A DNA stretch of 9,244 nucleotides from NCBI GenBank assembly GCA_030706105.1, contig JAUZPC010000085.1:1-9244 (forward strand), written 5' to 3'. Under the pieces are notes generated by a model. The model had not been told where the DNA came from. It made no database searches and saw only the letters and a program-made list of their open reading frames with translations. Position 1 is the first letter of the stretch. Each line of letters starts with the position of its first letter. This DNA is from Bacteroidota bacterium (GTDB lineage: Bacteria > Bacteroidota > Ignavibacteria > Ignavibacteriales > Ignavibacteriaceae). Positions 1 to 7,377 of the stretch are shown here, piece by piece. The position numbers were made by a program, and so were the translations under genes.

Positions 1-22
1 AAATAAAAGCCGGAATTTATAC

Positions 23-44
23 TAAGACCACGAAAATGGTTTTA
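23..44. terminator. Weak imperfect hairpin, possible terminator
   Basis: An 8-base arm at 23-30 can pair with 37-44 across a 6-base loop, with one G-T wobble in the stem. A short T-containing stretch overlaps and follows the right arm. It could be the end of a gene lying to the left of the window, but the stem is short and A+T-rich, so chance is a real alternative. Confidence 0.2.
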
Positions 45-66
45 TTAAAATAGTTTCATCTAAAAT

Positions 67-100
67 TTCCAGACTAATTACGAATCCAATTAGTCTGGAA
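67..100 (-). terminator. Inverted repeat downstream of murB, probable terminator
   Basis: Positions 67-79 (TTCCAGACTAATT) are the exact reverse complement of 88-100, giving a perfect 13-bp stem with an 8-base loop. It begins 30 bases after the murB stop codon in the direction of murB transcription. On the minus strand the stem is followed by a short T-rich stretch (ATTTTAG), so it fits an intrinsic terminator with a modest U-tract. On the plus strand the following bases are less T-rich, so service as a two-way terminator is possible but less supported. Confidence 0.6.
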
Positions 101-130
101 TTATAACAACATTACAATATAAGGAGCAAA

Positions 131-1147
131 TCAAATAATATTTACTTCTTCAGTTATTGCAACTCCGAATTTTTCATAAACACTTTTTTTAATTAATGCA
201 GCCAACTTTATAATTTCGTTTGGTTGTGCCGAGCCATAATTGCATAAGATTAATGCCTGCTCTGTGTAACAGCCTGCATCCCCAAAACGCTTTCCTTTCC
301 ATCCGCATTGCTCAATTAACCAGCCTGCAGGTATTTTATATACATCAGGTGCTGTATTGTAAAAAGGTATTTGGGGATTTATTTTTTGTATAGCAATGAA
401 TTCTATTTCGCTTATTTCAGGATTTTTAAAAAAGCTTCCGGCATTTCCAATTTTATCAGTATCAGGCAGTTTCGATTGTCTTATATTAATTACTGCCTCT
501 CTCACATCAGCGATAGAATAATCATTTTTGGGGAGTTTCTCTAATTCTGATTTAATTCGGCCGTAATTAATATTCAGAATGGGAACTTTAGAAAGTCTGA
601 ATATTACCTCAGTAATAATAAACTTATTCCTTAGTTCATGCTTAAATATGCTGCTTCTGTAACCAAACTTACACTCAGAATTCATAAAAAGCTTTTCATT
701 TATCGAAGAAATCTCATATCCTTTTATGCTGAATACAGTATCTTTTACTTCCTGACCATATGCCCCAATATTTTGTATTGGCGCTGCTCCTACAGTTCCC
801 GGTATTAGTGAAAGATTTTCCACGCCACCATAATTTTTGCTTACTGCAAAATCAACAAAATTATCCCAAATTACCCCTCCGCCAACTTTTATATACACAT
901 AAATATCATCTTCATTAATTACGCTGATATCCTGATTCTTTAATTTTATTACCAAGCCATCAAAATCATTTCTAAATAATATGTTACTTCCCTGCCCGAG
1001 CATAAGAATTGGCATATTATTAATATCTTTATCAGACAATAACAATTTTAATTCTTCTTCATTATTAATTTCGATAAAATTTTTAGCTTTTACATCAAAA
1101 TTAAAAGTATTGTATTTTTTAAGCGAATAATTTCTTTGAATTTCCAT
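131..1147 (-). CDS. murB: UDP-N-acetylenolpyruvoylglucosamine reductase (MurB)
   Basis: MurB is the cytoplasmic FAD enzyme that uses NADPH to reduce UDP-GlcNAc-enolpyruvate to UDP-MurNAc, the second committed step of peptidoglycan synthesis. The 338-residue length matches the E. coli-type (type I) enzyme. The FAD-binding region shows NTF at 13-15, LGQGSNILF at 50-58 and the IPGTVGAAPIQNIGAYGQE stretch at 115-133. The substrate domain has GYRSS (162-166, Arg164), GNAGSFFKNP (234-243, with Ser238 as the likely proton donor) and AGWLIEQCGWKG (274-285). Glu334 near the C-terminus matches the conserved catalytic Glu. The protein ends just after this Glu, slightly shorter than E. coli MurB. The ATG at 1147 places the N-terminal NTF motif correctly; no Shine-Dalgarno is seen upstream. 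It is transcribed away from the plus-strand operon and is probably unrelated to it. Family assignment is firm from these motifs. Confidence 0.96.
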   Translation of the reverse strand: MEIQRNYSLKKYNTFNFDVKAKNFIEINNEEELKLLLSDKDINNMPILMLGQGSNILFRNDFDGLVIKLKNQDISVINEDDIYVYIKVGGGVIWDNFVDFAVSKNYGGVENLSLIPGTVGAAPIQNIGAYGQEVKDTVFSIKGYEISSINEKLFMNSECKFGYRSSIFKHELRNKFIITEVIFRLSKVPILNINYGRIKSELEKLPKNDYSIADVREAVINIRQSKLPDTDKIGNAGSFFKNPEISEIEFIAIQKINPQIPFYNTAPDVYKIPAGWLIEQCGWKGKRFGDAGCYTEQALILCNYGSAQPNEIIKLAALIKKSVYEKFGVAITEEVNII

Positions 1148-1387
1148 TTTATTTTTTTTTGTTTATCCAAACTTAACAATTTTTAACATTTTTACATAGA
1201 TAAATAAAGTAAATCTGTTTACCATTTTATGATATTGGCAAAACAAGTCTGGCAAATTAAATTTTTAATAGTAATTGCTTCTAAATGTATAATTAACATA
1301 CTTTTTTATTTTTTTTACTTATCTATTAACTATTTTTTTGCTATTTTTTCTTATCAATTTTTTAAACTCTTATAACCCAAAGTTACA
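1148..1387. promoter_or_regulatory. Divergent A+T-rich intergenic region between murB and the operon
   Basis: These 240 bases separate two divergently read genes, so promoters for both should lie here. The right half is dominated by runs of T on the plus strand, and no clear plus-strand promoter could be picked. The left half contains spaced TTAACA/TTTTTA repeats (about 1173-1196) and a direct repeat of TGGCAAA at 1236-1242 and 1250-1256 (14 bases start to start). That pair could be an operator or chance. No gene is seen inside. Confidence 0.6.
1168..1175 (-). promoter_or_regulatory. Candidate Bacteroidota-type -7 element for murB
   Basis: On the minus strand this reads TAAGTTTG, which fits the TAnnTTTG -7 consensus of the Bacteroidota primary sigma factor. 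It would start transcription about 14 bases before the murB ATG, which is plausible for this group. No good TTG-type -33 element sits at the expected distance, and the region is so A+T-rich that a chance match is quite possible. Confidence 0.3.
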
Positions 1388-3031
1388 ATGGAAATCTTTC
1401 AAATCGTACTGCTTTTTATAGTTTTCTTATCAATTGCCGTATTAATGTTTTTAAGGAAACTACCTGCATTACTTGCCTTACCCATAATGGCATTTTTGTT
1501 TCCCATAATTTCGGGAGTTTCGTTAAACACTACGGTGCAAAATGTGCTCGGTCTTGGTGCAACAAAACTTTCGGAAGCCTATACTATCGCTATTTTTGGA
1601 AGTATGTTATCAGTTTTATTGCAGAAAACAGGTATTGCTGAAAGTTTTATTAAAATTGGCGCTGAACTTTCGGGAGATAAACCATGGACTATTGCAGTAA
1701 TTATGCTTCTGCTTATCACCCTTTTATTTACAACGTTGGGAGGATTGGGAGCTATAATTATGGTTGCTTCAGTTGTGTTGCCTATTATGGCATCAGTCGG
1801 CATTGGGCCTTTAACAACTGTAGGTATTTTCTTAATCGGACTTTCTTTGGGCGGGACATTAAATGTTGGAAACTGGGCTGTTTATACTACTGTTCTGGGT
1901 TTGTCGGTTAGTGAAGTTAGAACTTTTGCTTTAATTATGTTTAGCATAACTTTTGTTGTTTCATTAGTCTATATTACAATTATGCTTTATAAGGACGGAC
2001 ACGATATCAATTTCAAAAGCATTATCATTAAAAGTTTATGTTTCATCGGAGTTATGTCTTTCTTATATTTTGGATTCAATAAACTTGATCCTTCAATACA
2101 AAATAACATCTCGTCTTTTTTTTCAGCCGCATTTGAATTATTTAAATATGTAATCGGCATATTACTTAGTTTACTGTTTATTGTGGCTATTATTAGGGCA
2201 ATAAGAGGAAAAAATAGTAACGGAATTCACTGGATATCATATTTTACACCTATGATACCCTTATTTCTTATTCTTATTTACAATATGAACTTTATTGCCG
2301 CTTTTATAATAGGGCTGATCTATGGATTTGTATCAACCTATAAGAAAAAATCTCTAAATACATTCGTTAGAGCAATACTTGAAGGCGGAAGTGTAGTAAT
2401 GCCGGCAATTGCGCTGATGCTGGGAATTGGTATGTTATTATTAGCTGTTTTAGGCCCTCCTACTGCTTCGGTTAAAGAAAAAATAAAGTTGAATGAATCC
2501 GGAAACACTATTTATAAAGTCCCTTCTGATTTTATTTCCCGGGAAAAAGGAAGCAACATTATTGTAAAAGTTGATAACAAAGCAAAAGCCGCATGGCTTT
2601 CAGATTCTACAATTGCGATATCAGGTAAACCATATTCAAATATCTCTTGTGAGCTTAATAACTGGCCTGTATTAAATTTATTAAAACCTCTATTTACCAG
2701 GATAGTACCAACTAATGCGATAGCTTATATAATCATATTTATGCTTATGGCCCCACTCGCACTATATAGAGGGCCTCTGAATGTATGGGGTATGGGTTTT
2801 GGGATGGCTGCCATATTTTTAGCAAGCGGTATGCCGGCTGGTGCTATTATGGGCCTTTTATTATCTGTAGGGCAGATACAGGGAATTAGTGATCCTACAA
2901 ACACTCAAAATGTTTGGTTGGCTAATGAAATGAGAGTAGATGTTCAAAAGATATTGTGGAATACAATTCCTTATACCTGGATAATAGCATTATTAGGATT
3001 AATTGCAGCTGCATTTTTATTTATGAAATAA
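1388..3031 (+). CDS. Multi-spanning permease, ion-transporter superfamily-like (GntP/citrate type)
   Basis: A 547-residue inner-membrane protein with about 12-14 hydrophobic segments, for example around 3-21, 25-42, 101-138, 141-158, 178-200, 211-230, 250-270, 282-316, 332-357, 440-490 and 529-546. Glycine-rich repeats such as TTLGGLGAII (115-124) and LSLGGTLNVGNW (152-163), and the late SDPTNTQNVW motif (501-510), resemble the re-entrant loops of proton- or sodium-coupled organic-anion carriers. I infer an ion-coupled uptake permease; the substrate is unknown. A hydrophilic segment of about 70-80 residues (roughly 360-437) interrupts the membrane domain between two hydrophobic segments and is unusual. 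The ATG at 1388 opens directly into the first hydrophobic helix; no Shine-Dalgarno is visible. It is first in the plus-strand gene series, 23 bases before the HyuA-like gene, so its substrate is probably what the downstream enzymes process. Alternative: a different family with the same fold. Confidence 0.75.
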   Translation: MEIFQIVLLFIVFLSIAVLMFLRKLPALLALPIMAFLFPIISGVSLNTTVQNVLGLGATKLSEAYTIAIFGSMLSVLLQKTGIAESFIKIGAELSGDKPWTIAVIMLLLITLLFTTLGGLGAIIMVASVVLPIMASVGIGPLTTVGIFLIGLSLGGTLNVGNWAVYTTVLGLSVSEVRTFALIMFSITFVVSLVYITIMLYKDGHDINFKSIIIKSLCFIGVMSFLYFGFNKLDPSIQNNISSFFSAAFELFKYVIGILLSLLFIVAIIRAIRGKNSNGIHWISYFTPMIPLFLILIYNMNFIAAFIIGLIYGFVSTYKKKSLNTFVRAILEGGSVVMPAIALMLGIGMLLLAVLGPPTASVKEKIKLNESGNTIYKVPSDFISREKGSNIIVKVDNKAKAAWLSDSTIAISGKPYSNISCELNNWPVLNLLKPLFTRIVPTNAIAYIIIFMLMAPLALYRGPLNVWGMGFGMAAIFLASGMPAGAIMGLLLSVGQIQGISDPTNTQNVWLANEMRVDVQKILWNTIPYTWIIALLGLIAAAFLFMK

Positions 3032-3054
3032 ATGATATTTAAGAGTTTTACCAT

Positions 3055-5205
3055 ATGAGAAAAATAAAGATAGGAATTGATGTAGGCGGAACATTTACTC
3101 ACGCAGTAGCTGTTGACATTGCTGATTACTCTATTATTGGCAAATCTTGTGTTCCTACTACTCATACGGCTGCTGAAGGAGTTGCCAAAGGTGTAGTTGA
3201 CTCAATGATCTTTCTGCTTAATTCTTGCCATATTGATTCAGGCGAGATTATTCTTATTGCTCACTCCACAACACAAGCTACCAATGCTCTTTTAGAAGGA
3301 GATGTTGCAAAAGTTGGTGTTATTGGCTTGGGCAAGGGCTTTGAAGGAAAAATTGCTAAAATTGAAAGTAACCCGGGAAATATAGAACTTGCCCCGGGCA
3401 AATTTTTACAGACTGTATTTACTTTTTTTGATGTTGAAAAGCCGGATTGGAAAAATGAAATTATCCCGGCTATACATGACCTAAAAAAACAAGGTGCTGA
3501 AGTTTTTGTTGTCTCTGAAGCATTTGGTGTTGACCATCCCGAAAATGAAGAATTTGTACTTCAATCTATTGAAGGAGAAGGTTTTTTAGGTGCTGCTGCA
3601 AGTAAAATTTCTAAGCTTTATGGATTAAAAGTTAGGACTCGTACAGCAGTAATAAATGCAAGCATGATGCCCAAAATGCTGGACACAGCTAACATGACAG
3701 AGCAAGCAGTAAGGAAAAGCGGCATTACGGCTCCACTTATGGTTATGCGCTCAGATGGCGGTATTATGGATATTAATGAGATGAGGAAACGGCCAATTCT
3801 AACTATGCTTTCAGGACCTGCCGCCGGTGTTGCGGCTGCATTGATGTATGCTAAAATTTCAGATGGTATTTTTCTGGAGGTTGGAGGTACTTCAACCGAT
3901 ATTTCAGTTATTAAAAATGGAAAACCGCAAGTTAAGACTGCAAAAATTGGTAAGTTAAGACTCTTTGTAAGGACATTAGACGTCAGGACTTTAGGTATTG
4001 CAGGAGGATCAGTTCCCCGTATAAGCGGAAATAAAGTTATAGACGTTGGCCCAAGAAGTGCTCATATTGCAAAGTTAAGTTATGCTGCATTTTCAGAGCA
4101 TAATGATTTTAGTCATATTGATATTGAAAAAGTCCAGCCTTTACCCGGTGATCCGGAAGATTACCTGGCAATTTCAAATAGTTCAAAAGTTAAATACACA
4201 ATAACTCCTACTGAGTCCTCTTACTATTTAAAACTGGTAAAAGAAGTTGGCCATGGTGCAGGAAATAAGGAAGCAATAGATTCAATCTTCAATTCCGTTT
4301 CTGCAAAATTAAATATTTCAGCTAAAAAATTAGCTGAAGAAATTTTGTCGATATCTGCATCAAAGATAAAACCAATTATTAAGCAATTAGTGAGAGAATA
4401 TAAACTTGATGAAAGTTTAATTCAATTTGTAGGCGGCGGCGGCGGCGCCTCTGCAATTGTACCCTTTACATCAAGATATATGGATATTCCTCATAACATT
4501 GCAAATAATTGTGAAGTTATATCTGCAATAGGTGCTGCTTTAGGAATTATAAGGGATTCTGTTGAAAGGAATATAATTAATCCTACAGAAAGCGATATCT
4601 TGTCTCTTAGGCAGGAAGCTGAAGAGTCTGTGATAGCTATGGGAGCTATTCCTGAATCAGTTGAGGTTACAATTGAAATTGATAATCAGAATAAAAAAGT
4701 AATTGCAACTGCACTTGGCTCCAGCGAGATGAGAACCCGGGAATTGGGTATTAAAGAGTTATCGGAAAAAGAATTATTAGAGATATGTGCAGCTTCTTTT
4801 AAAGTTGATCAAAATAAACTAAGGATAGCAGGCAGAACATCAAGACTTCTTGCTGTATATTTGGAAGATATTAAGAGCCATTTATTCGGACTATATAAAT
4901 CCGAGACTAAGAAGTGCAAAGTTGTTGATGTTGAAGGTACAATTAAACTGCAAATAAATGATTGTATAGTTGAAGAAGTAAAAGTTAAAGATACAAAAAG
5001 TAAAATTTCTGAAATTATTTCTAAACTTACCTCTTTTGGCGATGCCGGAGCTTTAGTACCTGACATCTATTTCTTGATTGGCAGCAAAATTATTGATACT
5101 TCCGGCCTTATTTTAGAATCCCAAGTATTATCGTTAGCAGAAATTGAACTAAAAAAAGTTTCCGATGAAGAGAATATAATTATTATTGCTTCAGAAAAAA
5201 AATAA
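3055..5205 (+). CDS. Hydantoinase/5-oxoprolinase family protein (HyuA-like)
   Basis: A 716-residue protein of the HyuA/oxoprolinase A family, ATPases of the actin/sugar-kinase fold that open cyclic amides or activate carbonyl substrates, often with a HyuB partner. The N-terminal domain starts with IGIDVGGTFTHAVAVD (6-21), the first phosphate loop, and HSTTQATNALLEG (70-82). The central domain shows MRSDGGIM (231-238), LSGPAAGV (252-259) and the second phosphate loop EVGGTSTDIS (275-284). Glu275 stands where Asp is usual (DMGGTSTD). A glycine-rich VGGGGGASA (459-467) resembles the family's adenosine-side motif. About 200 further residues (510-716) form a C-terminal region I cannot assign. No hyuB or hyuC lies in the window, so it may act alone or with an unlinked partner; the substrate cannot be stated. 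The start is fixed by the phosphate loop only eight residues in. The gene lies 23 bases after the permease and 26 before nanE. Confidence 0.88.
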   Translation: MRKIKIGIDVGGTFTHAVAVDIADYSIIGKSCVPTTHTAAEGVAKGVVDSMIFLLNSCHIDSGEIILIAHSTTQATNALLEGDVAKVGVIGLGKGFEGKIAKIESNPGNIELAPGKFLQTVFTFFDVEKPDWKNEIIPAIHDLKKQGAEVFVVSEAFGVDHPENEEFVLQSIEGEGFLGAAASKISKLYGLKVRTRTAVINASMMPKMLDTANMTEQAVRKSGITAPLMVMRSDGGIMDINEMRKRPILTMLSGPAAGVAAALMYAKISDGIFLEVGGTSTDISVIKNGKPQVKTAKIGKLRLFVRTLDVRTLGIAGGSVPRISGNKVIDVGPRSAHIAKLSYAAFSEHNDFSHIDIEKVQPLPGDPEDYLAISNSSKVKYTITPTESSYYLKLVKEVGHGAGNKEAIDSIFNSVSAKLNISAKKLAEEILSISASKIKPIIKQLVREYKLDESLIQFVGGGGGASAIVPFTSRYMDIPHNIANNCEVISAIGAALGIIRDSVERNIINPTESDILSLRQEAEESVIAMGAIPESVEVTIEIDNQNKKVIATALGSSEMRTRELGIKELSEKELLEICAASFKVDQNKLRIAGRTSRLLAVYLEDIKSHLFGLYKSETKKCKVVDVEGTIKLQINDCIVEEVKVKDTKSKISEIISKLTSFGDAGALVPDIYFLIGSKIIDTSGLILESQVLSLAEIELKKVSDEENIIIIASEKK

Positions 5206-5231
5206 TTTTTAACAAACACAAATATTAGACT

Positions 5232-5930
5232 ATGACATATTTAGAAAATACATTTTCAAAGCTTAAAAACGGATTAATAGTATCATGTCAGGCCGAGGGT
5301 GATGATCCTTTTAATAAGCCTGAATTAGTAGCTCTATTTGCAAAAGCCGCAATAATGGGAGGTGCCTCAGGTATTAGAACAGAAGGTTATGAAAAGACAA
5401 GAGCCATTGTTGAAAAGGTAGATGTTCCAGTAATTGGATTAATTAAATCGTACTTTCCTGATAATTCTGTTAGAATAACAGGATCATTTAGTGATGTTGA
5501 TAAACTTATGGCTTCAGGATGTAGTATAATAGCGGTAGATGGAACTTTTAGAAAAAGGGAAAATTTATCAGGACCTGAATTTATAAGTAAAATTAAAAAA
5601 AAGTATAACTGCCTTATAATGGCGGACATTGCACAGGCTGCCGAAGGACTTGCATGTTTTGATGCAGGTGCTGATTGCGTCTCAACTACCTTAAGCGGGT
5701 ACACACCTGACACTGCAAATAATCCTAAGGATAAACCTGATTTCGAATTAGTAAAGAAGCTTGTAGATCATTTGCCCATTCCAGTCATAGCGGAAGGAAA
5801 GGTAAACACTCCGGAATTGGCTGCTGAAATGATGAAATATAAACCATGGTCAATCGTCGTGGGTACTGCCATTACAAGGCCCAGAGTTGTTACAAATTGG
5901 TTTATCAATAAAATGAATGAGGGGATTTAA
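5232..5930 (+). CDS. nanE: N-acetylmannosamine-6-phosphate 2-epimerase (NanE)
   Basis: NanE interconverts ManNAc-6-phosphate and GlcNAc-6-phosphate, normally in sialic acid and ManNAc catabolism. The 232-residue length is typical of this TIM-barrel family. Visible signatures are GLIVSCQAEGDDPF (14-27), the GASGIRTEG strand (44-52), GLIKSYFPD (69-77) with Lys72 as the likely catalytic lysine, MADIAQAAEGL (130-140), and PVIAEGKVNTPE (184-195) with Glu188 as the likely second catalytic residue. VVGTAITRP (209-217) is the phosphate-binding end of the barrel. The ATG at 5232 is chosen because the protein aligns from its first residues; there is no Shine-Dalgarno. It lies 26 bases after the HyuA-like gene and 9 before the phosphomutase. 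No nanA, nanK, nagA or nagB is nearby, so the source and fate of its substrate are open. A related epimerase specificity is possible, but both catalytic residues are kept. Confidence 0.92.
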   Translation: MTYLENTFSKLKNGLIVSCQAEGDDPFNKPELVALFAKAAIMGGASGIRTEGYEKTRAIVEKVDVPVIGLIKSYFPDNSVRITGSFSDVDKLMASGCSIIAVDGTFRKRENLSGPEFISKIKKKYNCLIMADIAQAAEGLACFDAGADCVSTTLSGYTPDTANNPKDKPDFELVKKLVDHLPIPVIAEGKVNTPELAAEMMKYKPWSIVVGTAITRPRVVTNWFINKMNEGI

Positions 5931-5939
5931 CAAATACTT

Positions 5940-7364
5940 ATGGAAACTGGAAAAATTATTTTCGGTACTGACGGCTGGCGCGGTCTAATTGATAAAGAGA
6001 TAAATAACGATTCTGTTGCTCTTGTAGCACAGGCATTTGCTGATTATCTGAATTCTACTTTCAGCAAAACCAAACAAATAAAAGTAGCAATTGCCTATGA
6101 TGGAAGAAGGAATTCTCTTTCGTTTGCAAACATTATCGCAAAAGTACTTTCCGGTAATGATATAATAGTTTACCTTGCTAATCAGATTGAGCCTACACCT
6201 GTGCTTTCTTACTTTGTGAAGTATAAACAGCTTGATGCAGGTATTATGGTGACTGCAAGTCACAATCCGGCAAAATATAACGGATTAAAATTTAAAGCAA
6301 ATTACGGCGGCCCTTTTTTTACTGAGGAGACAGCTAAAGTTGAAGCATTACTGGGTAAATCAGGGATTAAAAGTAATAACGAAAATATTATTAAATCAGA
6401 TATTCGAACCCCCTACATTAATCATTTAGAAGAAGTTATTGATTTCAAATTGATTAAAAAGAGCGATATAAATATACTTGTTGACTCAATGGGAGGTGCC
6501 GGCCAATTAATTCTGGAAAATTTACTTCATAAACATAACATTAAATGTCATACTATTTTTGGTATTCCCAGAAATGATTTCTACAACAGATTAGCCGAAC
6601 CAATTGAAAAAAACTTATTAAAACTTAGCGATCATCTCTCAAAAGAGAAGTATTCCTTCGGATGCGCAACTGACGGGGATGCGGATAGAGTTGGAGTTGT
6701 CTTAGATGGCGGAGCATGGCTTTCAGCACAATATACAATCCTTCTGATAGCTGATTATTTGATAAACAAAAAAGGTTATTCCGGAGATTTGGTTAAAACA
6801 TCCTCCGTTACAGGCAAATTAAATCAAATTGGATTGCAAAAAGACAGGAAGGTTTTTGATGTTCAGGTTGGTTTCAAGTATATTTGCGAAAAAATGATTG
6901 AAGAAGATATTGCTTTTGGAGCTGAAGAAAGCGGAGGTTTCGGTTATAAAAATCATATGCCCGAAAGAGATGGCATCCTTTCTTCGCTAATTATTGCAGA
7001 GATGCTTGCATCCTCGAAATATAAGTCGCTTAAAGAATATTTTTATAGTAAGAAAGAGGAATTCGGAGATATTTTCTATTCACGAATTGACATGGAATAT
7101 CTTAAACCTGACAGAATTGAGATACTCCCTTCTCTTTATAAAAATCTTCCTCCCAGCATAGCAGATTTTGAAGTCACCAATTCCCAAATTTTTTATAGCA
7201 GTCGCGGAATTATAAATGGATTAAAACTAAACCTGCAAGGAAATGCCAGATGGCTTTTAATTCGTGCTTCTGAAACGGAACCAATAATTAGGATTTATGC
7301 GGAAGGTGAATCTGACCTGGAAGTAAACAATATTCTATCCGCAGGTCAATATTTTTTCAAATGA
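5940..7364 (+). CDS. Phosphoglucomutase/phosphomannomutase family protein
   Basis: A 474-residue alpha-D-phosphohexomutase, a four-domain cytoplasmic enzyme that moves phosphate between C1 and C6 of a hexose. All four loops are present: the opening FGTDGWRG (8-15) and catalytic TASHNP (105-110, phosphoserine Ser107); the metal loop DGDADR (245-250); the sugar loop GAEESGGFG (327-335) followed by PERDGI (341-346); and the phosphate loop RASETEPIIRIYAE (442-455). The EESGG sugar loop and GTDGWR start match the COG1109 group usually annotated as phosphoglucomutase, rather than GlmM, whose loop is typically GEQSGH. In this operon, next to NanE and a HAD protein, an N-acetylhexosamine-phosphate substrate is an attractive alternative, but that is inference. 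It begins 9 bases after nanE and ends 13 bases before the HAD gene, consistent with co-transcription. The start fits the FGTDG motif eight residues in. Confidence 0.9.
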   Translation: METGKIIFGTDGWRGLIDKEINNDSVALVAQAFADYLNSTFSKTKQIKVAIAYDGRRNSLSFANIIAKVLSGNDIIVYLANQIEPTPVLSYFVKYKQLDAGIMVTASHNPAKYNGLKFKANYGGPFFTEETAKVEALLGKSGIKSNNENIIKSDIRTPYINHLEEVIDFKLIKKSDINILVDSMGGAGQLILENLLHKHNIKCHTIFGIPRNDFYNRLAEPIEKNLLKLSDHLSKEKYSFGCATDGDADRVGVVLDGGAWLSAQYTILLIADYLINKKGYSGDLVKTSSVTGKLNQIGLQKDRKVFDVQVGFKYICEKMIEEDIAFGAEESGGFGYKNHMPERDGILSSLIIAEMLASSKYKSLKEYFYSKKEEFGDIFYSRIDMEYLKPDRIEILPSLYKNLPPSIADFEVTNSQIFYSSRGIINGLKLNLQGNARWLLIRASETEPIIRIYAEGESDLEVNNILSAGQYFFK

Positions 7365-7377
7365 TAATTATCTAAAC

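Noticed and set aside
121..126. AAGGAG on the plus strand, a perfect Shine-Dalgarno-like string
   Set aside because: No start codon or plus-strand reading frame follows; it lies at the 3' end of the minus-strand murB.
1330..1345. T-rich stretch ending in TTTG as a Bacteroidota -7 promoter element for the operon
   Set aside because: The spacing within the element does not match TAnnTTTG and the surrounding T runs make chance matches likely.
4809..5066. Open frame of 85 codons on the minus strand
   Set aside because: It overlaps the C-terminal part of the HyuA-like gene, shows no domain features and has a low-complexity, serine/leucine-rich translation.
5387..5713. Open frame of 108 codons on the minus strand
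   Set aside because: It lies wholly within nanE, whose motifs are clear, and its translation shows no recognisable domain; it is a shadow frame.
5985..6263. Open frame of 92 codons on the minus strand
   Set aside because: It lies inside the phosphohexomutase gene over its catalytic TASHNP region; its translation looks like reversed coding sequence.
5940..7364. Naming the phosphohexomutase GlmM
   Set aside because: The sugar loop reads EESGG rather than the GEQSGH-like loop typical of GlmM, and the FGTDGWR start fits the phosphoglucomutase-type group better.
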